A stretch of 64,000 nucleotides of DNA, taken from Tetragonia tetragonoides. Its lineage: Eukaryota; Streptophyta; Magnoliopsida; Caryophyllales; Aizoaceae. A program made the position numbers and the translations under genes. The DNA is taken from positions 20,187,001 to 20,251,000 of the forward strand of contig CM076153.1 in the NCBI GenBank assembly GCA_038025085.1, read 5' to 3'. Position 1 is the stretch's first letter. Every line of letters begins with the position of its first letter. The notes beneath the pieces are model-generated. The model had not been told where the DNA came from and made no database searches. It was given only the letters and a program-made list of their open reading frames with translations. Positions 1 through 17,090 of this stretch are shown here, piece by piece.

Positions 1-49
1 GCCGCTACAAGTTCTCGTGACTGAAAATTGTTGTGGTAAATTTGTGCAG

Positions 50-6449
<6,400 letters not shown>

Positions 6450-6818
6450 TTTCCCCAAGTTGGACAGAAATAGTTAAGAGTTAGATGATTTTATATATAT
6501 ACTCAGTCTCAGGACAGTCATCATCCTGATGAAATTTTTCCTGAAAGAGATGTTTGACAATATTTTTGTTTGTTTCCCTTGTCTTTGAGTCCCCTTTGAG
6601 ACTTTAGATGTTTAACAGTTAGAACGTTTTCAGTTTATTTTTGTACCAGCATACAACAAAAATGGGAAATTTTTCTGCTGTCCTTCTCCACTGACGATCT
6701 GGAGAAACATATTATTTGTTGTGTAGGATGATTTTGTTTCCAAAGTGCTTGTGAATTCATCCCATTGAATTCTTGCAAAAACTCATACTTGTAAATCTTT
6801 TCCATTGCTATACACTAA
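6450..6818 (+). other. MAPK 3' untranslated region
   Basis: About 370 bases follow the TGA stop at 6447-6449. The region is T-rich, has no open frame of note, and is taken as 3' UTR. The poly(A) site cannot be placed by eye. Confidence 0.55.
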
Positions 6819-6964
6819 GGGTGTAATATTTTCCATTGGACTGAAATGAGCTGAACTCGGTAGTGAACTGAATAGTATTTTGTGAGAGCAAAAGTAGATC
6901 ACATCATTGAACTCCACTGAGCTGGACTCTACTCATTATTCAGTAAGTGGAAATGAACACACCC
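6819..6964. mobile_element. Short inverted-repeat element (MITE copy A)
   Basis: The left end reads GGGTGTAATATTTTCCATT and the right end, reverse-complemented, reads GGGTGTGTTCATTTCCACTT, so the 146 bp between them form an imperfect terminal inverted repeat element. Internal text carries AACTGAA/GAGCTGGACT-like motifs shared with copies D and E at 15.4 and 16.0 kb. There is no coding capacity. Flanking triplets TAA and AAT are not a clean target duplication. Confidence 0.6.
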
Positions 6965-7238
6965 AATGTATCTTATGTTCCATAATGAGAGCGGTGAAGC
7001 TGAGGAAAATGACATAACTAAATTCTTAATATTTTCGATAGGAAAGAGCTGGAGTCCTATTGGCTATTGCTACTAGTTTAGATGATTTTTTTGTTTTTGC
7101 ATTCTACTTTTGATTTGTGTCAATTAAAGTTTTGTTTTATGGAGTCTAAGTGCATAACTCATCGGCTAGCAAAGTGGATGTATTTTAACTAGCTAGAAGC
7201 AAAATGCACACGTCAAAAACAAAGGTTCTTAGAATTCT
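6965..7238. other. Intergenic, nothing recognised
   Basis: AT-rich sequence between MITE copy A and the LINE remnant. No gene, RNA or repeat structure was recognised. Confidence 0.5.
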
Positions 7239-7481
7239 CTATTCAGGATCTGCTACTTTTATCCTGTCACGCCAAAGTTTCATGTCCCGTCTAATGACCG
7301 TACCCCAACTCTCCTTTGACCTCCCTCTTCTCTTATAATCTGTAAGTATATTTTTCTTGCTCATCCTCACTGTTGCGTTCGGATTCCTCCTCTTAACATG
7401 TCCAAATAATTTGAACTCCGCCTCTCGCATCTTGCTCTCAATATTAGCTACCCTCCCAATGTCTCTTACCACTCCATTCAT
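7239..7481 (-). pseudogene. Non-LTR reverse transcriptase C-terminal remnant
   Basis: An 80-codon open piece on the - strand contains FGHVKRRN and RGRSKESWGTVIRRDMK. These match the C-terminal tail of plant non-LTR reverse-transcriptase-like proteins, where a WFGHVxRR motif is followed by a basic RGRPKxxW segment. Nothing upstream or downstream extends it into a full RT. It is read as a dead LINE-type fragment in the MAPK 3' flank. Confidence 0.6.
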
Positions 7482-7689
7482 AAGCTTATCTCATCTTGTC
7501 AATTGTCAAAATTGGACAGGCGAAGGATCCTCATCTCAAGTCTTGCTCTTAATATTAGCTGTCCTTCCCATATCCTCTTAGTGACCGATCTTGGAGCAAA
7601 AAAGAGGTGGGGGGGGGGGGGGAGACACCTCTTGGTTGCTACAAAACTAGCTTATCACTATGCCAAAGTACTCAATTGTAGTTTATGTA

Positions 7690-9052
7690 TAATATCTTAT
7701 ATATATGTTTTTTGTTTTGGTAATAACTTAACAGTGACTCGTGGGGCTAAATCCTCTCCCGCCCTAGGGAAGATCCGCCCATGCCTATTATCACTTCATA
7801 GGTAACCGTATCTCTTGTTGTAAAGTTGTACATCCAGCGAAGAATCCTCATCTCTGCCACAATATCTTCTGAACATGAGCTTGCTTAATGCTTAGTAGAC
7901 AATGTCGATTCCATAGATACGCAAATTGGGTTCCCATCCCCATATCCGAAGAAAAAGAAAAAAGGAAAATTGTCGGGAGAACCCTAACAAATTAACATAT
8001 TTCCTATACTCTCTTTCTCTTCATTACACTTTCTCTCAGTTCATATATTAGTTATTTTCTTGATTTCTTGACCCCTTGGTTGCCACAAAACTAGCTTATC
8101 ACATGCCCAAGTACTCAACATGTAATTTATGTATAATACCTTATATATATGTTTTTTTTGTTTTTTTTTGTTTTGGTAATAACTTAAAAGTGACCCGGGG
8201 GCAAAATCCTCTCTGGCCCTAGGAATGATCCGCCCATGCCTCTTACCACTCCATAGGTAACCTTATTTCTTGTTGTAAAGTTGCACATCCAGCGAACAAT
8301 CCTCATCTCGGCCATAATATCTTCTGAACATAAGCTTGCTTAATGCTTAGTAGACAATGTCGACTCCATAGATATGCAAATTGGGTTCCCATCCCCATAT
8401 CCGAAGAAAAAGAAAAAAGGAAAATTGTCGGGAGAACCCAAACAAATTAACATATTTCCTATGCTCTCTTTCTCTTCATTACACTTTCTCTCAGTTCATA
8501 TATTAGTTATTTTATTTTGCATACTCCAACTTTATTTAGGAAAGACTTGATTTCTTGACCTCTTGGTTGATATGTAGTTTATGTATAATACCTTATATAT
8601 ATGTTTTTTGTTTTGGTAATAACTTCAAAATGACCCGTGGGGCCAAATCCTCTCCCGCCTTAGGGAAGATCGGCCCATGCCTCTTATCACTCCATAGGTA
8701 ACCTTATCTCTTATTGTAAAGTTGCACATTCAGCGAAGACTCATCATCTCGGCCACACTGTCTTCTGGACATGAGCTTGCTTAATGTATAGTAGACAATG
8801 TCGACTCCATAAATATGCAAATTGGGTTCCCATCTCCATATCCGAAGAAAAAGAAAAAAGGAAAATTGTTGGGAGAACCCAAACAAATTAACATATTTCC
8901 TATGCTCTCTTTCTCTTCATTACAATTTCTCTCAGTTCATATATTAGTTATTTTCTTTTGCATACTCCAACTTTATTTAGGAAAGACTTGATTTTCTTGA
9001 CCTCTTGGTTGTTACAAAACTAGCTTATCACTATGCCGAAGTATTCAATATG

Positions 9053-9120
<68 letters not shown>

Positions 9121-9500
9121 TTTGTTTTGGTAATAACTTAAAAGTGACCCGTGGGACCAAATCCTCTCCCGCCCTAGGGAAGATCCGCCCATGCCTCTTA
9201 CCATTCCATAGGTAACCTTGTTTCTTGTTGTAAAGTTGCACATCTAGCGAAGAATCCTCATCTCGGCCACAATATTTTCTGAACATGAGCTTGGTTAATG
9301 CTTAGTAGACAATGTCGACTCCATAGATATGCAAATTGGATTCCCATCCCCATATCCGAAGAAAAAGAAAAAAGAAAATGGCCGGGAGGACCCAAACAAA
9401 TTAACATATTTCCTATGCTCTCTTCCTCTTCATTACACTTTCTCTCAGTTCATATATTAGTTATTTTCTTTTGCATACTCCAACTTTATTTAGTTTTTTT
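7690..9500. repeat. Four diverged tandem copies of a ~0.45 kb unit
   Basis: The marker TTTTGGTAATAACTT recurs near 7715, 8171, 8610 and 9124, so spacings are roughly 456, 439 and 514 bases. Each copy then carries TCCTCTCCCGCCCTAGGGAAG-like and GACAATGTCGA-like blocks, a purine run CCGAAGAAAAAGAAAAAAG, and CTCTCAGTTCATATATTAG. Copies differ by point changes and small indels, and the fourth is longer because of a microsatellite. No protein of known type is encoded. Small open frames here are repeats of the same nonsense peptide. Confidence 0.85.
9057..9120. repeat. (TA)n-(TG)n microsatellite
   Basis: About 22 TA units to 9102 run straight into about nine TG units to 9120, inside the fourth copy of the 0.45 kb repeat. 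The other three copies have only a short TATATAT tract at the same place, so this is a local expansion. Confidence 0.95.
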
Positions 9501-9568
9501 TCTTCTTTATTCGTACAATCATACGTATATAAATAAATAAAGACAAATATTGTGAATTTACTCACTTA

Positions 9569-9919
9569 GGGTGTGTTTTTTTTCCACTTATTGGATCTTA
9601 CTTAGTTAGTAGAAATCAGTGGTAAGACCTTACTCAATCAGTGGAAATCAATGGCAAGACCTTACTCAATCAGTGGGAATCAGTGACAAGATCTTATTGA
9701 ATCAGTGACAGGACCTTATTCAATCAGTTCTCGCAGGATCAATGGCACGACCTTTTCGAACAAGTGAGAATCAGTGAAAGGAGTATACCGAATCAGTGGA
9801 AGGAGTATACCGAATCAGTGGAAATCAGTGACAAGACCTTACCAAATCAATGGAAATCAGTGGCAAGACGTTACTCAATCAGTGAAAATCAGTGGAAATA
9901 AGTGGAAAATAATGCACCC
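9569..9919. mobile_element. MITE copy B with internal minisatellite, TTA target duplication
   Basis: The element starts GGGTGTGTTTTTTTTCCACT and ends AGTGGAAAATAATGCACCC, forming a terminal inverted repeat. It is flanked on both sides by TTA (9566-9568 and 9920-9922), as expected of PIF/Harbinger (Tourist-like) elements. The interior is a degenerate tandem repeat of about 33 bases built on AATCAGTGGAAATCAGTGGCA and CAAGACCTTACTC motifs. No protein is encoded. Family assignment rests on end sequence and the 3 bp duplication. Confidence 0.7.
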
Positions 9920-9922
9920 TTA

Positions 9923-10244
9923 GGCAGATCGTGGACAGTACTTTTGGATTTTAATTTTCATGAGCCCACAACATTGTCATTGAATATTCATGAGCCATGA
10001 ACAATCCAACAACATTTATCTGACTGTTACCTGAAGGTCAACATATTTCGTGTTTCTCGTGAAATTTCCTGTTGTCTGTAGTAATGAATTCAATGCAAAT
10101 ATGCAATAGTTACTATCTCCATATGTACAACTCCATTAAGAGGGAGAGAAAAACAAAGATAATCACGCACGGTGTGAATCAGGAAATTATAACCAGCATT
10201 ACCAAATGATACTTTCTAACTATTAACTAGACAAAATTACCATT
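9923..10244. other. 3' flank of the GPI-anchored protein gene
   Basis: About 320 bases downstream of the - strand stop at 10245. It probably holds the 3' UTR of that gene. No other feature was recognised. Confidence 0.5.
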
Positions 10245-13200
10245 TCATTGCTCATTAAACAAGCTCATAATTAGCAAGAACGACAACGAGAACAAATAGA
10301 GATGGAGAGGGAACTGAAGGGCTAGGGATGAAGACTGATCGTCGATTTCCATAGAATCGACAGCGAGGGGCATACCGTCGCTGTTCAGGCTACACGACCG
10401 GGGATCCGAGCCTTCTGTATTCATCATAAGGGCTCTCATGACTGCTGTGACTGTAGATAAGTATGCATCTCTATTTTTATTCAGAAGCCATGTCAGTCCC
10501 ATTAACTCACAGTCTCTGCTGCGCATCTTGCTTGTCCTACCATCTGACTTTGTGGCGTTTCCCCTTTCTCTTTCGCCCTTCTTGAGCTGCCCCCAAAAGA
10601 ACAGAGACAAAAGGAAAAACAAAGAAAGAAATCTAAATGAGCAAGTCTTGTGTGAGACCAACACATAGCAAAATGAGGTTACTATTAGATATGTAGGGTT
10701 ATAATCATGAATATTAATCAAACCCTCAACATATCATCATTCTGGTTTGAATGTTCAACTGAATAAAAAATATTAATGTAGTAACAGGCCACAAAAGGGT
10801 AACCCAGAGAGGGCTCATAGGACATGAATGGAGTCAAAAAGGTAAAGAAGACTGATTAAATTACAAAGAAATGTTTTAATAGATAAATCAGGTAAAGTTA
10901 TGCATGATATGATGAGTAGTGAGTGCTAGGTGAAAGAACCAATCACTAATAGTGGCAGTGCTCACTAAACAATGACTAAACAGCATACTTACAAAAATTT
11001 ATTGAAATTTAACACGGAAAATGGTGCAAGGGTATGCGATTTGCTGGTTGGTAGGAGATTTAGTCTATTAACAACTAAACAAGCACATCTCTTTTGTCTC
11101 TTTAGAACCCTTAAAATAATGAGATACTCAATCGTACACAAAACAGAATAACAACACTAGCATCTGTTCCTTTCCACTGATTTAGTAAGATCGCGTGAGT
11201 AGGGATGTGTTCTTTTCCGAGGTCATGCCACTAATTCCTAGTGATTCATTAAGGTACAATAATTGGAAAAGAACGCACCCATACATCGATCTTAAAATAC
11301 AGGTCTCACTTGTAAGAAAATCCTCAAAAGAATGGATGAAGGATGGTGAAGATTGTTAAAAACAGGGGATCCAGACCAGAAAGTGGGACATTCATTTATT
11401 TATGAGTGCATTTGTGGGTAGACCTACTATCACTGGGACTTTCCCCACTCTGTTAAATAAATCCACCAGCAAAGCATAAAGGTGAAAGGGTTTTATCCCC
11501 CTGCACAAAGTACTCAGATTGCTTTACCTTTCGTCAAACTTGGTGATTCCAATGACACTTAGCACACCCAAAAAATAAAAAGGAAAAAGAAAAAGAAAAA
11601 AAACAACTAGAGGACATGGACACAAGCATTCCACTACCACTTGTACTAAAAGTGAGATTGGTAAGTCCGTGATGATTATGAAGCATGATCCTTATTTCTT
11701 CAAAACCATGTTTTGAAAAACTTCATGTTCAATTAACCATCTTTTCAATAAACCAAACAAGGCCACCAAACAAACAATGTATTCAAGTAACCAATTCTTA
11801 CCCTCGCAAACAAAAAAAGTAACCAGTTCTTAAATTCTCGTTCTCTCATACAAGCATTGAAATAGTTTATTGCACCATGATGAATGTACACATCAAAAGA
11901 CAGTTATCCTACAACCAATGTGTTAATTTAGACCACAATAATTTGTAGTGCAACGTTATTGCAGATGACAAAACACTATTATTATGTAATTTATGCTACA
12001 TATGGAAATAGAAATTTAAAATAATTTACCATTTCAATATTGGAACTGGTAATAGTGTGTTATGTTCTGCCAATAACATCATCCAATTTGTATACGAAAT
12101 AAAGAAAGGGGGAGGGGAGGGGAGGGGAGGGGAGGGGGGATAATAACATCAATAAGACAAATAGACAATAACTATTTTTTTTCTTCTCCTAGTTCACATC
12201 ATCATTTGGCAATAATTGTGGGAAGAAATATTAGTGGACTCATAAATATAGCAGTTTAAAAGATGGTTTAGAGCAAATGATTGATTATCCTTGAGTCTAT
12301 CTCTTTCAGGTGGAACATAAGCTCGTGAAGCTACACTATCAGATAATGACACACTAACAAAATTCCAAACAAAGACAGTAGGCAATTTGGTAAATCATTT
12401 AGTATGTGGGACAGTCAATATCCATTGATAACCAATCTTAGCACTCAAAAAAAAAATCTTCGGATAATTCACAACAAAATAGACCAAAGACAAATAACAG
12501 GTCATCTCTACCAAACAGTGTCGCAAATCAAGCATTGAACATTGTAACAAAAACAAATCCAACTTTGAACATTGTAACAAACCAGCATTGAACATTGTAA
12601 CACAACATAATACTCCCTCCGTTCAGAAATAATTGTCACTCTTATATTGTAACCAACAAAAATAAAATTGCAACAAAAAAAATAATTTTGTGTTCAAAAT
12701 GTTGAACTTCACCAAATTCTGCTAATGCATGATCAAGGCAATGAAAATTAACCTAATTACTCAGCTTTACATACATACATTTCACAAACTAAGCACAGAA
12801 TACCTAATAAACATCAATAGGCTCGAAGTTTGTTTTAAAACTAAAATAACCAATCGCCAATTCACAACTCATGTGGATAAGCTAATTTTTCCCCGAACTT
12901 TGTTAAGCAAAGTGGTCCTTAAATTTCACACTCATATAACTCACTCAATGCATAAAAATTTCACACTCATACACACTCATCAATCCCCAGATTTCACCCT
13001 TCACATAACTCTCACAAACCCACCAAAAAAAAAAAGAAAAACAAACAAACAGAAAAAATCAGCAAACACAATTTCATAACCAAATTATAACTCACTCATA
13101 TAACTCACTCAATGCATAAAAATTTCACTCATACACAACTAACCATAAAAATGCCAAAATTATATCTCAGCTCGAAAGTTTGTTAGGTAATGTAGTCATC

Positions 13201-13249
13201 ATCAATCCCCAGATTTCACACTGTACTTCACATAACTCTCACAAACCCA

Positions 13250-13281
<32 letters not shown>

Positions 13282-14070
13282 CAAACAAACCCACAAACAC
13301 AATTTCGTAACCAAATTCTAACTAATTGACCAAACCATAAATGAAAAGAGAGAAGAGGAGAGAGAATTAGTGCATACCTTGTAAAGTGAGCTCAAGCATT
13401 TGGAGCATTTAGCAAGGCTAGTGGTAGTACCATTATTTTTACTCAAACAATCAATTTCTAATTTCTTAACTCTATCACTTCCAACCAACTCACCACCATT
13501 TTGGTCTGAAACCGAAAACGCTTGTGGACAACTTAAAGGGTGAAGTTGAAGTCTAATACCACAAAAACAATTAATTACATCACAAGTCGCATTTGGTCGC
13601 ACCAAATCAACACCATTCTCTCTCATAACTTTTTCCAATCCATCTACGCACACCTCTGAATCATCAGGTAACAAAGGCATCTCGTACGACGATGATATAA
13701 GAGACGATGATGACATTGTTTCCGCTTTCGTTTTCTCTCTCTTATTGTGGTTGTTGTTGTTGCCTAAGGCAGTTTCTGAGTATGCTGAGTATAACCAAGC
13801 TGCTAAGACTGGGCAGCATCTGCTTCGTTTTAAATGCTGCCCGTTGTTGGGGCAGGAGTGTTTTACAGCTGCGAAGAGATTGTCGGGCAGGCGGATCGGG
13901 CAGCCGGCAATGGCGGATTGTTCAGGGAAGGAAGGGATTGTTGCTGGTGGTGAAGGGTTGAAGGGTTGCTGGTTAGTTAATGGGTTGATTGGGTTGGGTT
14001 GGATGGGTAATGCGGGCAGGACGGGCAGGAGAGAGAATAGTAATATGGTGATAATGGGGAGGAGGGGCAT
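10245..14070 (-). CDS. GPI-anchored SPARK-domain-like protein (At4g28100 type)
   Basis: Two exons on the - strand, 14070-13378 and 10586-10245, join in phase through a GT/AG intron of 2.8 kb to give 344 residues. The start at 14070 was chosen because MPLLPIITILLFSLLPVLPAL is a good signal peptide; an in-frame ATG at 14172 would bury it. The mature part has a cysteine pattern including GCPIRLP, RSRCCPVLAAWLYSAYSETAL, CDVINCFCGIRL and KCSKCLSSLYK, then RDCELMGLTWLLNKNRDAYL and MPLAVDSMEID in exon 2. It ends in a hydrophobic segment, as GPI-anchor signals do. The pattern matches plant extracellular SPARK-domain proteins related to At4g28100, of poorly known function. Both exons are open and intact. 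Confidence 0.85.
11202..11280. mobile_element. Short MITE relative (copy C)
   Basis: The left end GGGATGTGTTCTTTTCC and the right end GGAAAAGAACGCACCC are inverted repeats around a 79 bp element. They match the termini of copies A, B, D and E. It is very short and probably internally deleted. Confidence 0.5.
12107..12139 (+). repeat. (GGGGA)n run, possible G-quadruplex
   Basis: Five or more runs of four to six G separated by single A lie in the GPI-gene intron. The gene is on the other strand, so the G-rich strand is non-template relative to its mRNA sense only as the complement; its RNA would be C-rich. Confidence 0.85.
12611..12660. mobile_element. Stowaway-like terminal inverted repeat, one end
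   Basis: TA followed by CTCCCTCCGTTCAGAAATAA at 12613-12632 is the classic Stowaway terminus. The partner end (CGGAGGGAGTA) was not found within the intron, so only one end survives. Confidence 0.55.
12900..13320. repeat. Diverged ~225 bp tandem duplication beside the splice donor
   Basis: CATCAATCCCCAGATTTCAC occurs at about 12979 and 13202, CACATAACTCTCACAAACCC at about 13001 and 13228, and CAAACACAATTTC at about 13064 and 13295. Offsets of 223 to 231 bases show a tandem duplication. The right copy ends about 55 bases from the exon 1 donor of the GPI gene. Poly(A) runs lie inside both copies. Confidence 0.75.
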
Positions 14071-15431
14071 TTTGTGATTTGTGAACGTGGTTTGAGTGTG
14101 GTGGGATAGTGAGATGTTTGGGGTGGAGAGAGAGAGAGAGTGGAAGTGTAATGGAATAAAGAAGGTGGGCAAGTGGGAGTTGAGGGTAATGACTAATGAG
14201 TAATGGACCTAATGGTAATGTTGGGGAAGAAAAGGGTAAAGAGAGGTTTTTTAATGGATGGTAGATTGGTAGGGTATTGGAGTTACTTGACTAGTGAGAC
14301 AACAAATAAGTTTGGTTTGGATTTACTATTGGTAGTTAACTTCTTATGTTGTGGTACTAGTATCTATTTTTATACAATTAAGATCCTCTTCTTTTTCTTT
14401 CTCTTCGTTTTCTAAATCTCGGGTAACAATCTATTCATGTTTTGTCTTACGATTTGAGAAGGCATTTTGGATTTATGATGGGTTGATTAAGATTTCGTTT
14501 AAAGTATGAATGATTACTTATAAAAAAAGCAATAATATAGAAACTTTAAAAGAGCGGGTTTGTATTACTTGACTAAAGGCATAACCGCATAATCGAGTAC
14601 ATTAACATATGCTTCATCGATACAGAAAGCAGAAAGGTAGAGGAATTATACCCTCGGGAAAGGATGGTGTCATGAATGGCTTGGTAACTAATAACATTGC
14701 TACTTGTACAAAGGGCTAAGATAGTCTACTAAGGAAAGTGAACTAAAGAAAAGGTGTAAATCAAAGCTTAAATCTAGGCTAACATGCTAGGCTAAGAAAT
14801 TTTGAAGATAGTTTTGAGACGTAGTGTCTGGTTGAGTGTGTCTGTATTTTCAATGTCACTTGCTTCTTGTTTATAGTGGTTGTGGATAAGTGCGCATATG
14901 TGCTTAGAGAGTAGTACATTTTCTCATAATGACATAGCTTATCGTTCAGTTGTTTCTTTCTTTAATTATTATTGGCGCTCACACACTTTCCTCGGACTTT
15001 GAACATCGCGAGTTTTAGGCGCCTAATCTCCCTCCTATTTTGTGCTCGAGAGGTAATTTTGACTTGGAGTTAGTATTGGTTTGTAATTGTTCTATCTCCC
15101 ACTTCTCCTAATATCATGGAATAATGACTCAGTGATTTAGTCATATTACGAAGAATAGGAATGTATGCCTTCCTTATAATTCTTATACGTAATATTTATT
15201 TCATAAATAATAAATATTATAATGTTTAATCTTGTTGCATTTAATTTTGTAAATGTGTATGTTTATTATGTAAGATTTACTTCCGTAAATTTTATTGTTT
15301 TGATCAAAGCAGCCCCATTGGTTTTAGAGATAAATTTAATAAAATTTATATGTTATTCGAAGTCAAAATGGATCTATTAATTAAATTTATTATGTGTATA
15401 ATAGAAACTACTTAGTCTAACTCTAAAATTG

Positions 15432-15535
15432 GGGTGTGTTCTTTTTTATTAAACTGAACTGCATTAACGTGGACTAAACTAAATCGAATCGAACTGAACT
15501 GAATTGTGATCAACGAGACAAAAAATAGATTTTTA
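15432..15535. mobile_element. Half of a MITE relative (copy D)
   Basis: The left end GGGTGTGTTCTTTTTTATT is followed by AACTGAAC/CTAAACTAAAT motifs and by GAGACAAAAAATAGATT, which parallel copy E. The right inverted repeat is absent, so the element is truncated. Confidence 0.5.
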
Positions 15536-16046
15536 TTTTGCTTTCGGCATTTCCAAAATTAGCGGATTTGATTAATCCATCTTCGGACCGCTAATTTACT
15601 AAACATCTTTAGTAAGCTATTTTGACGGATTAATCCTCTAAACATCCCAATTTACTATCTGGTCATCAAACCTCTTCGTACCAAACAAGGCCAATTCTTG
15701 ATTCGTATATAATAACAAAGTAAAAATGAGAAAATAAAACCCTTTATCTCTATGCTCCATCCAGCTATGAAATCGGTTAATGTGTAATTTTCATTTTTAG
15801 ACCTCAAAAGTTCTTACAACAAGATTCTTAAAATCACATCTTTCAGGTCATCCCTATCGATAACATGAGAGTGCTAGACTAGTTGTGTCTTGCTTGAAAC
15901 AGTCGAACAAATTACACACTTTTCGAGCCGAGTGTAGGAAACATCATCCAAGACATTATCATGCTACATAATTATCAGTGTATTCGAGGAATCCTTTATA
16001 AAAGCTCATCCTCATTTGGTGTTATTTTTCCTATAAAGGGTAAAAA

Positions 16047-16202
16047 GGGTGTTTTCTTTTTTACTAATTAAATTGAAGTGAAATGGATTGAACTAAACTA
16101 CACTAAACTAAATTAAAATGAATTGTAATATGTGAGAGAATAAAAAATAGATTACATCACTGAACCAAGCTTATTATTAAGTAAGTGGAAAAGAATACAC
16201 CC
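16047..16202. mobile_element. MITE copy E
   Basis: Left end GGGTGTTTTCTTTTTTACT and right end AGTAAGTGGAAAAGAATACACCC form an inverted repeat around 156 bp. The interior carries AAACTACACTAAACTAAATT and GAGAATAAAAAATAGATTAC, shared with copy D. TAA follows the right end, but the left flank is AAA, so the target duplication is not clean. Confidence 0.6.
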
Positions 16203-16734
16203 TAAATTTACCATTTTTAACAAATTTATTTATTTGAAAGGACAAGAAATTTGGACTCTTACTAGACCTAGGCAAGTGGGAGGAGCAGGAGACCCTGCAA
16301 CCGACCCGGTCGATCATGTGCCCAGCGGGTCAATCAAAATGAGTCGGCCCATTTAAAAGTTAGACGGGTCATACCGGGTAAAAAAATGGGTCAACCATAC
16401 AATTGTCATGTTTGGCAATTGGCTGGTGACATTAGCTGTTGGCTGAGTCTGGTGGCTGGTGGTCGATGGTTGGTGTTGTTAGCTGATTTGACCGCCTAGT
16501 AACATTGGATGTTTGGAAAGAGATGTTTGGTAACATTGGCTGGTAACATTAGCTGATTATATCTTATATGTAAAATGACCTATAAGGACATTCATATGAT
16601 TGAGTAATTTGATGGCATAGAAGTAAATAATTACAAGTGTTGGACTATTATGTCATTGGACAACATTAATGCTACTAGCCAATACCCATAAGCCAATCTC
16701 CTTAAAATGTACAGTAGTATATGCTAGGAAACTC

Positions 16735-16736
16735 TG

Positions 16737-16831
<95 letters not shown>
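16735..16831. repeat. (AAT)n microsatellite
   Basis: About 31 uninterrupted AAT/ATA units. The apparent poly-Tyr and poly-Ile frames over it are artefacts. Confidence 0.97.
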
Positions 16832-17090
16832 GAAAAGTGTAAAAAGAAAAGTATGTTTGTTTTTTTTTGGTGAAAAAATTGTACTTATGTTTGGCCACTC
16901 TCTTGTGATTCCTGAAAAAGTGAAAAAATAGTACATTGAACAAGTACCTGCCCAAAAGCGTGGTGGAATTATATAATAAAAAAAAAAAAACAGAAAAGAA
17001 GAGTAAATGTATATGTTATGCCACTCTTTTGCTGTGGTTTTTCAGTTTGCTTGAGAAGATTAAAATTTGAAGAGATGCCAGAGCAAAAGA

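Larger units (their letters stand above)
10587..13377 (-). other. Single 2.8 kb intron of the GPI-anchored protein gene
   Basis: Acceptor AG lies at 10588-10587 and donor GTATG at 13377-13373, read on the - strand. The intron holds MITE copy C, a G-rich run, a Stowaway end and a diverged tandem duplication next to the donor, all listed separately. No other gene was seen inside it. Confidence 0.8.
14071..17090. other. Intergenic region between two divergent genes
   Basis: This 3 kb separates the - strand GPI gene from the + strand DRB gene, so both promoters should be here. A GA-rich stretch at 14125-14145 lies just upstream of the GPI start. Two MITE relatives and an (AAT)n tract are listed separately. 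No other gene or RNA was recognised. Confidence 0.6.

Noticed and set aside
9020..9286. Frame with repeated Thr-His and Ile-Tyr
   Set aside because: It comes from the TA/TG microsatellite inside a repeat copy.
14071..14172. Upstream ATG at 14,172 for the GPI gene
   Set aside because: It is in frame, but would place 34 residues before the signal peptide; the inner ATG is more likely.
16653..16955. Poly-Tyr or poly-Ile frame
   Set aside because: It is the AAT microsatellite read in frame.
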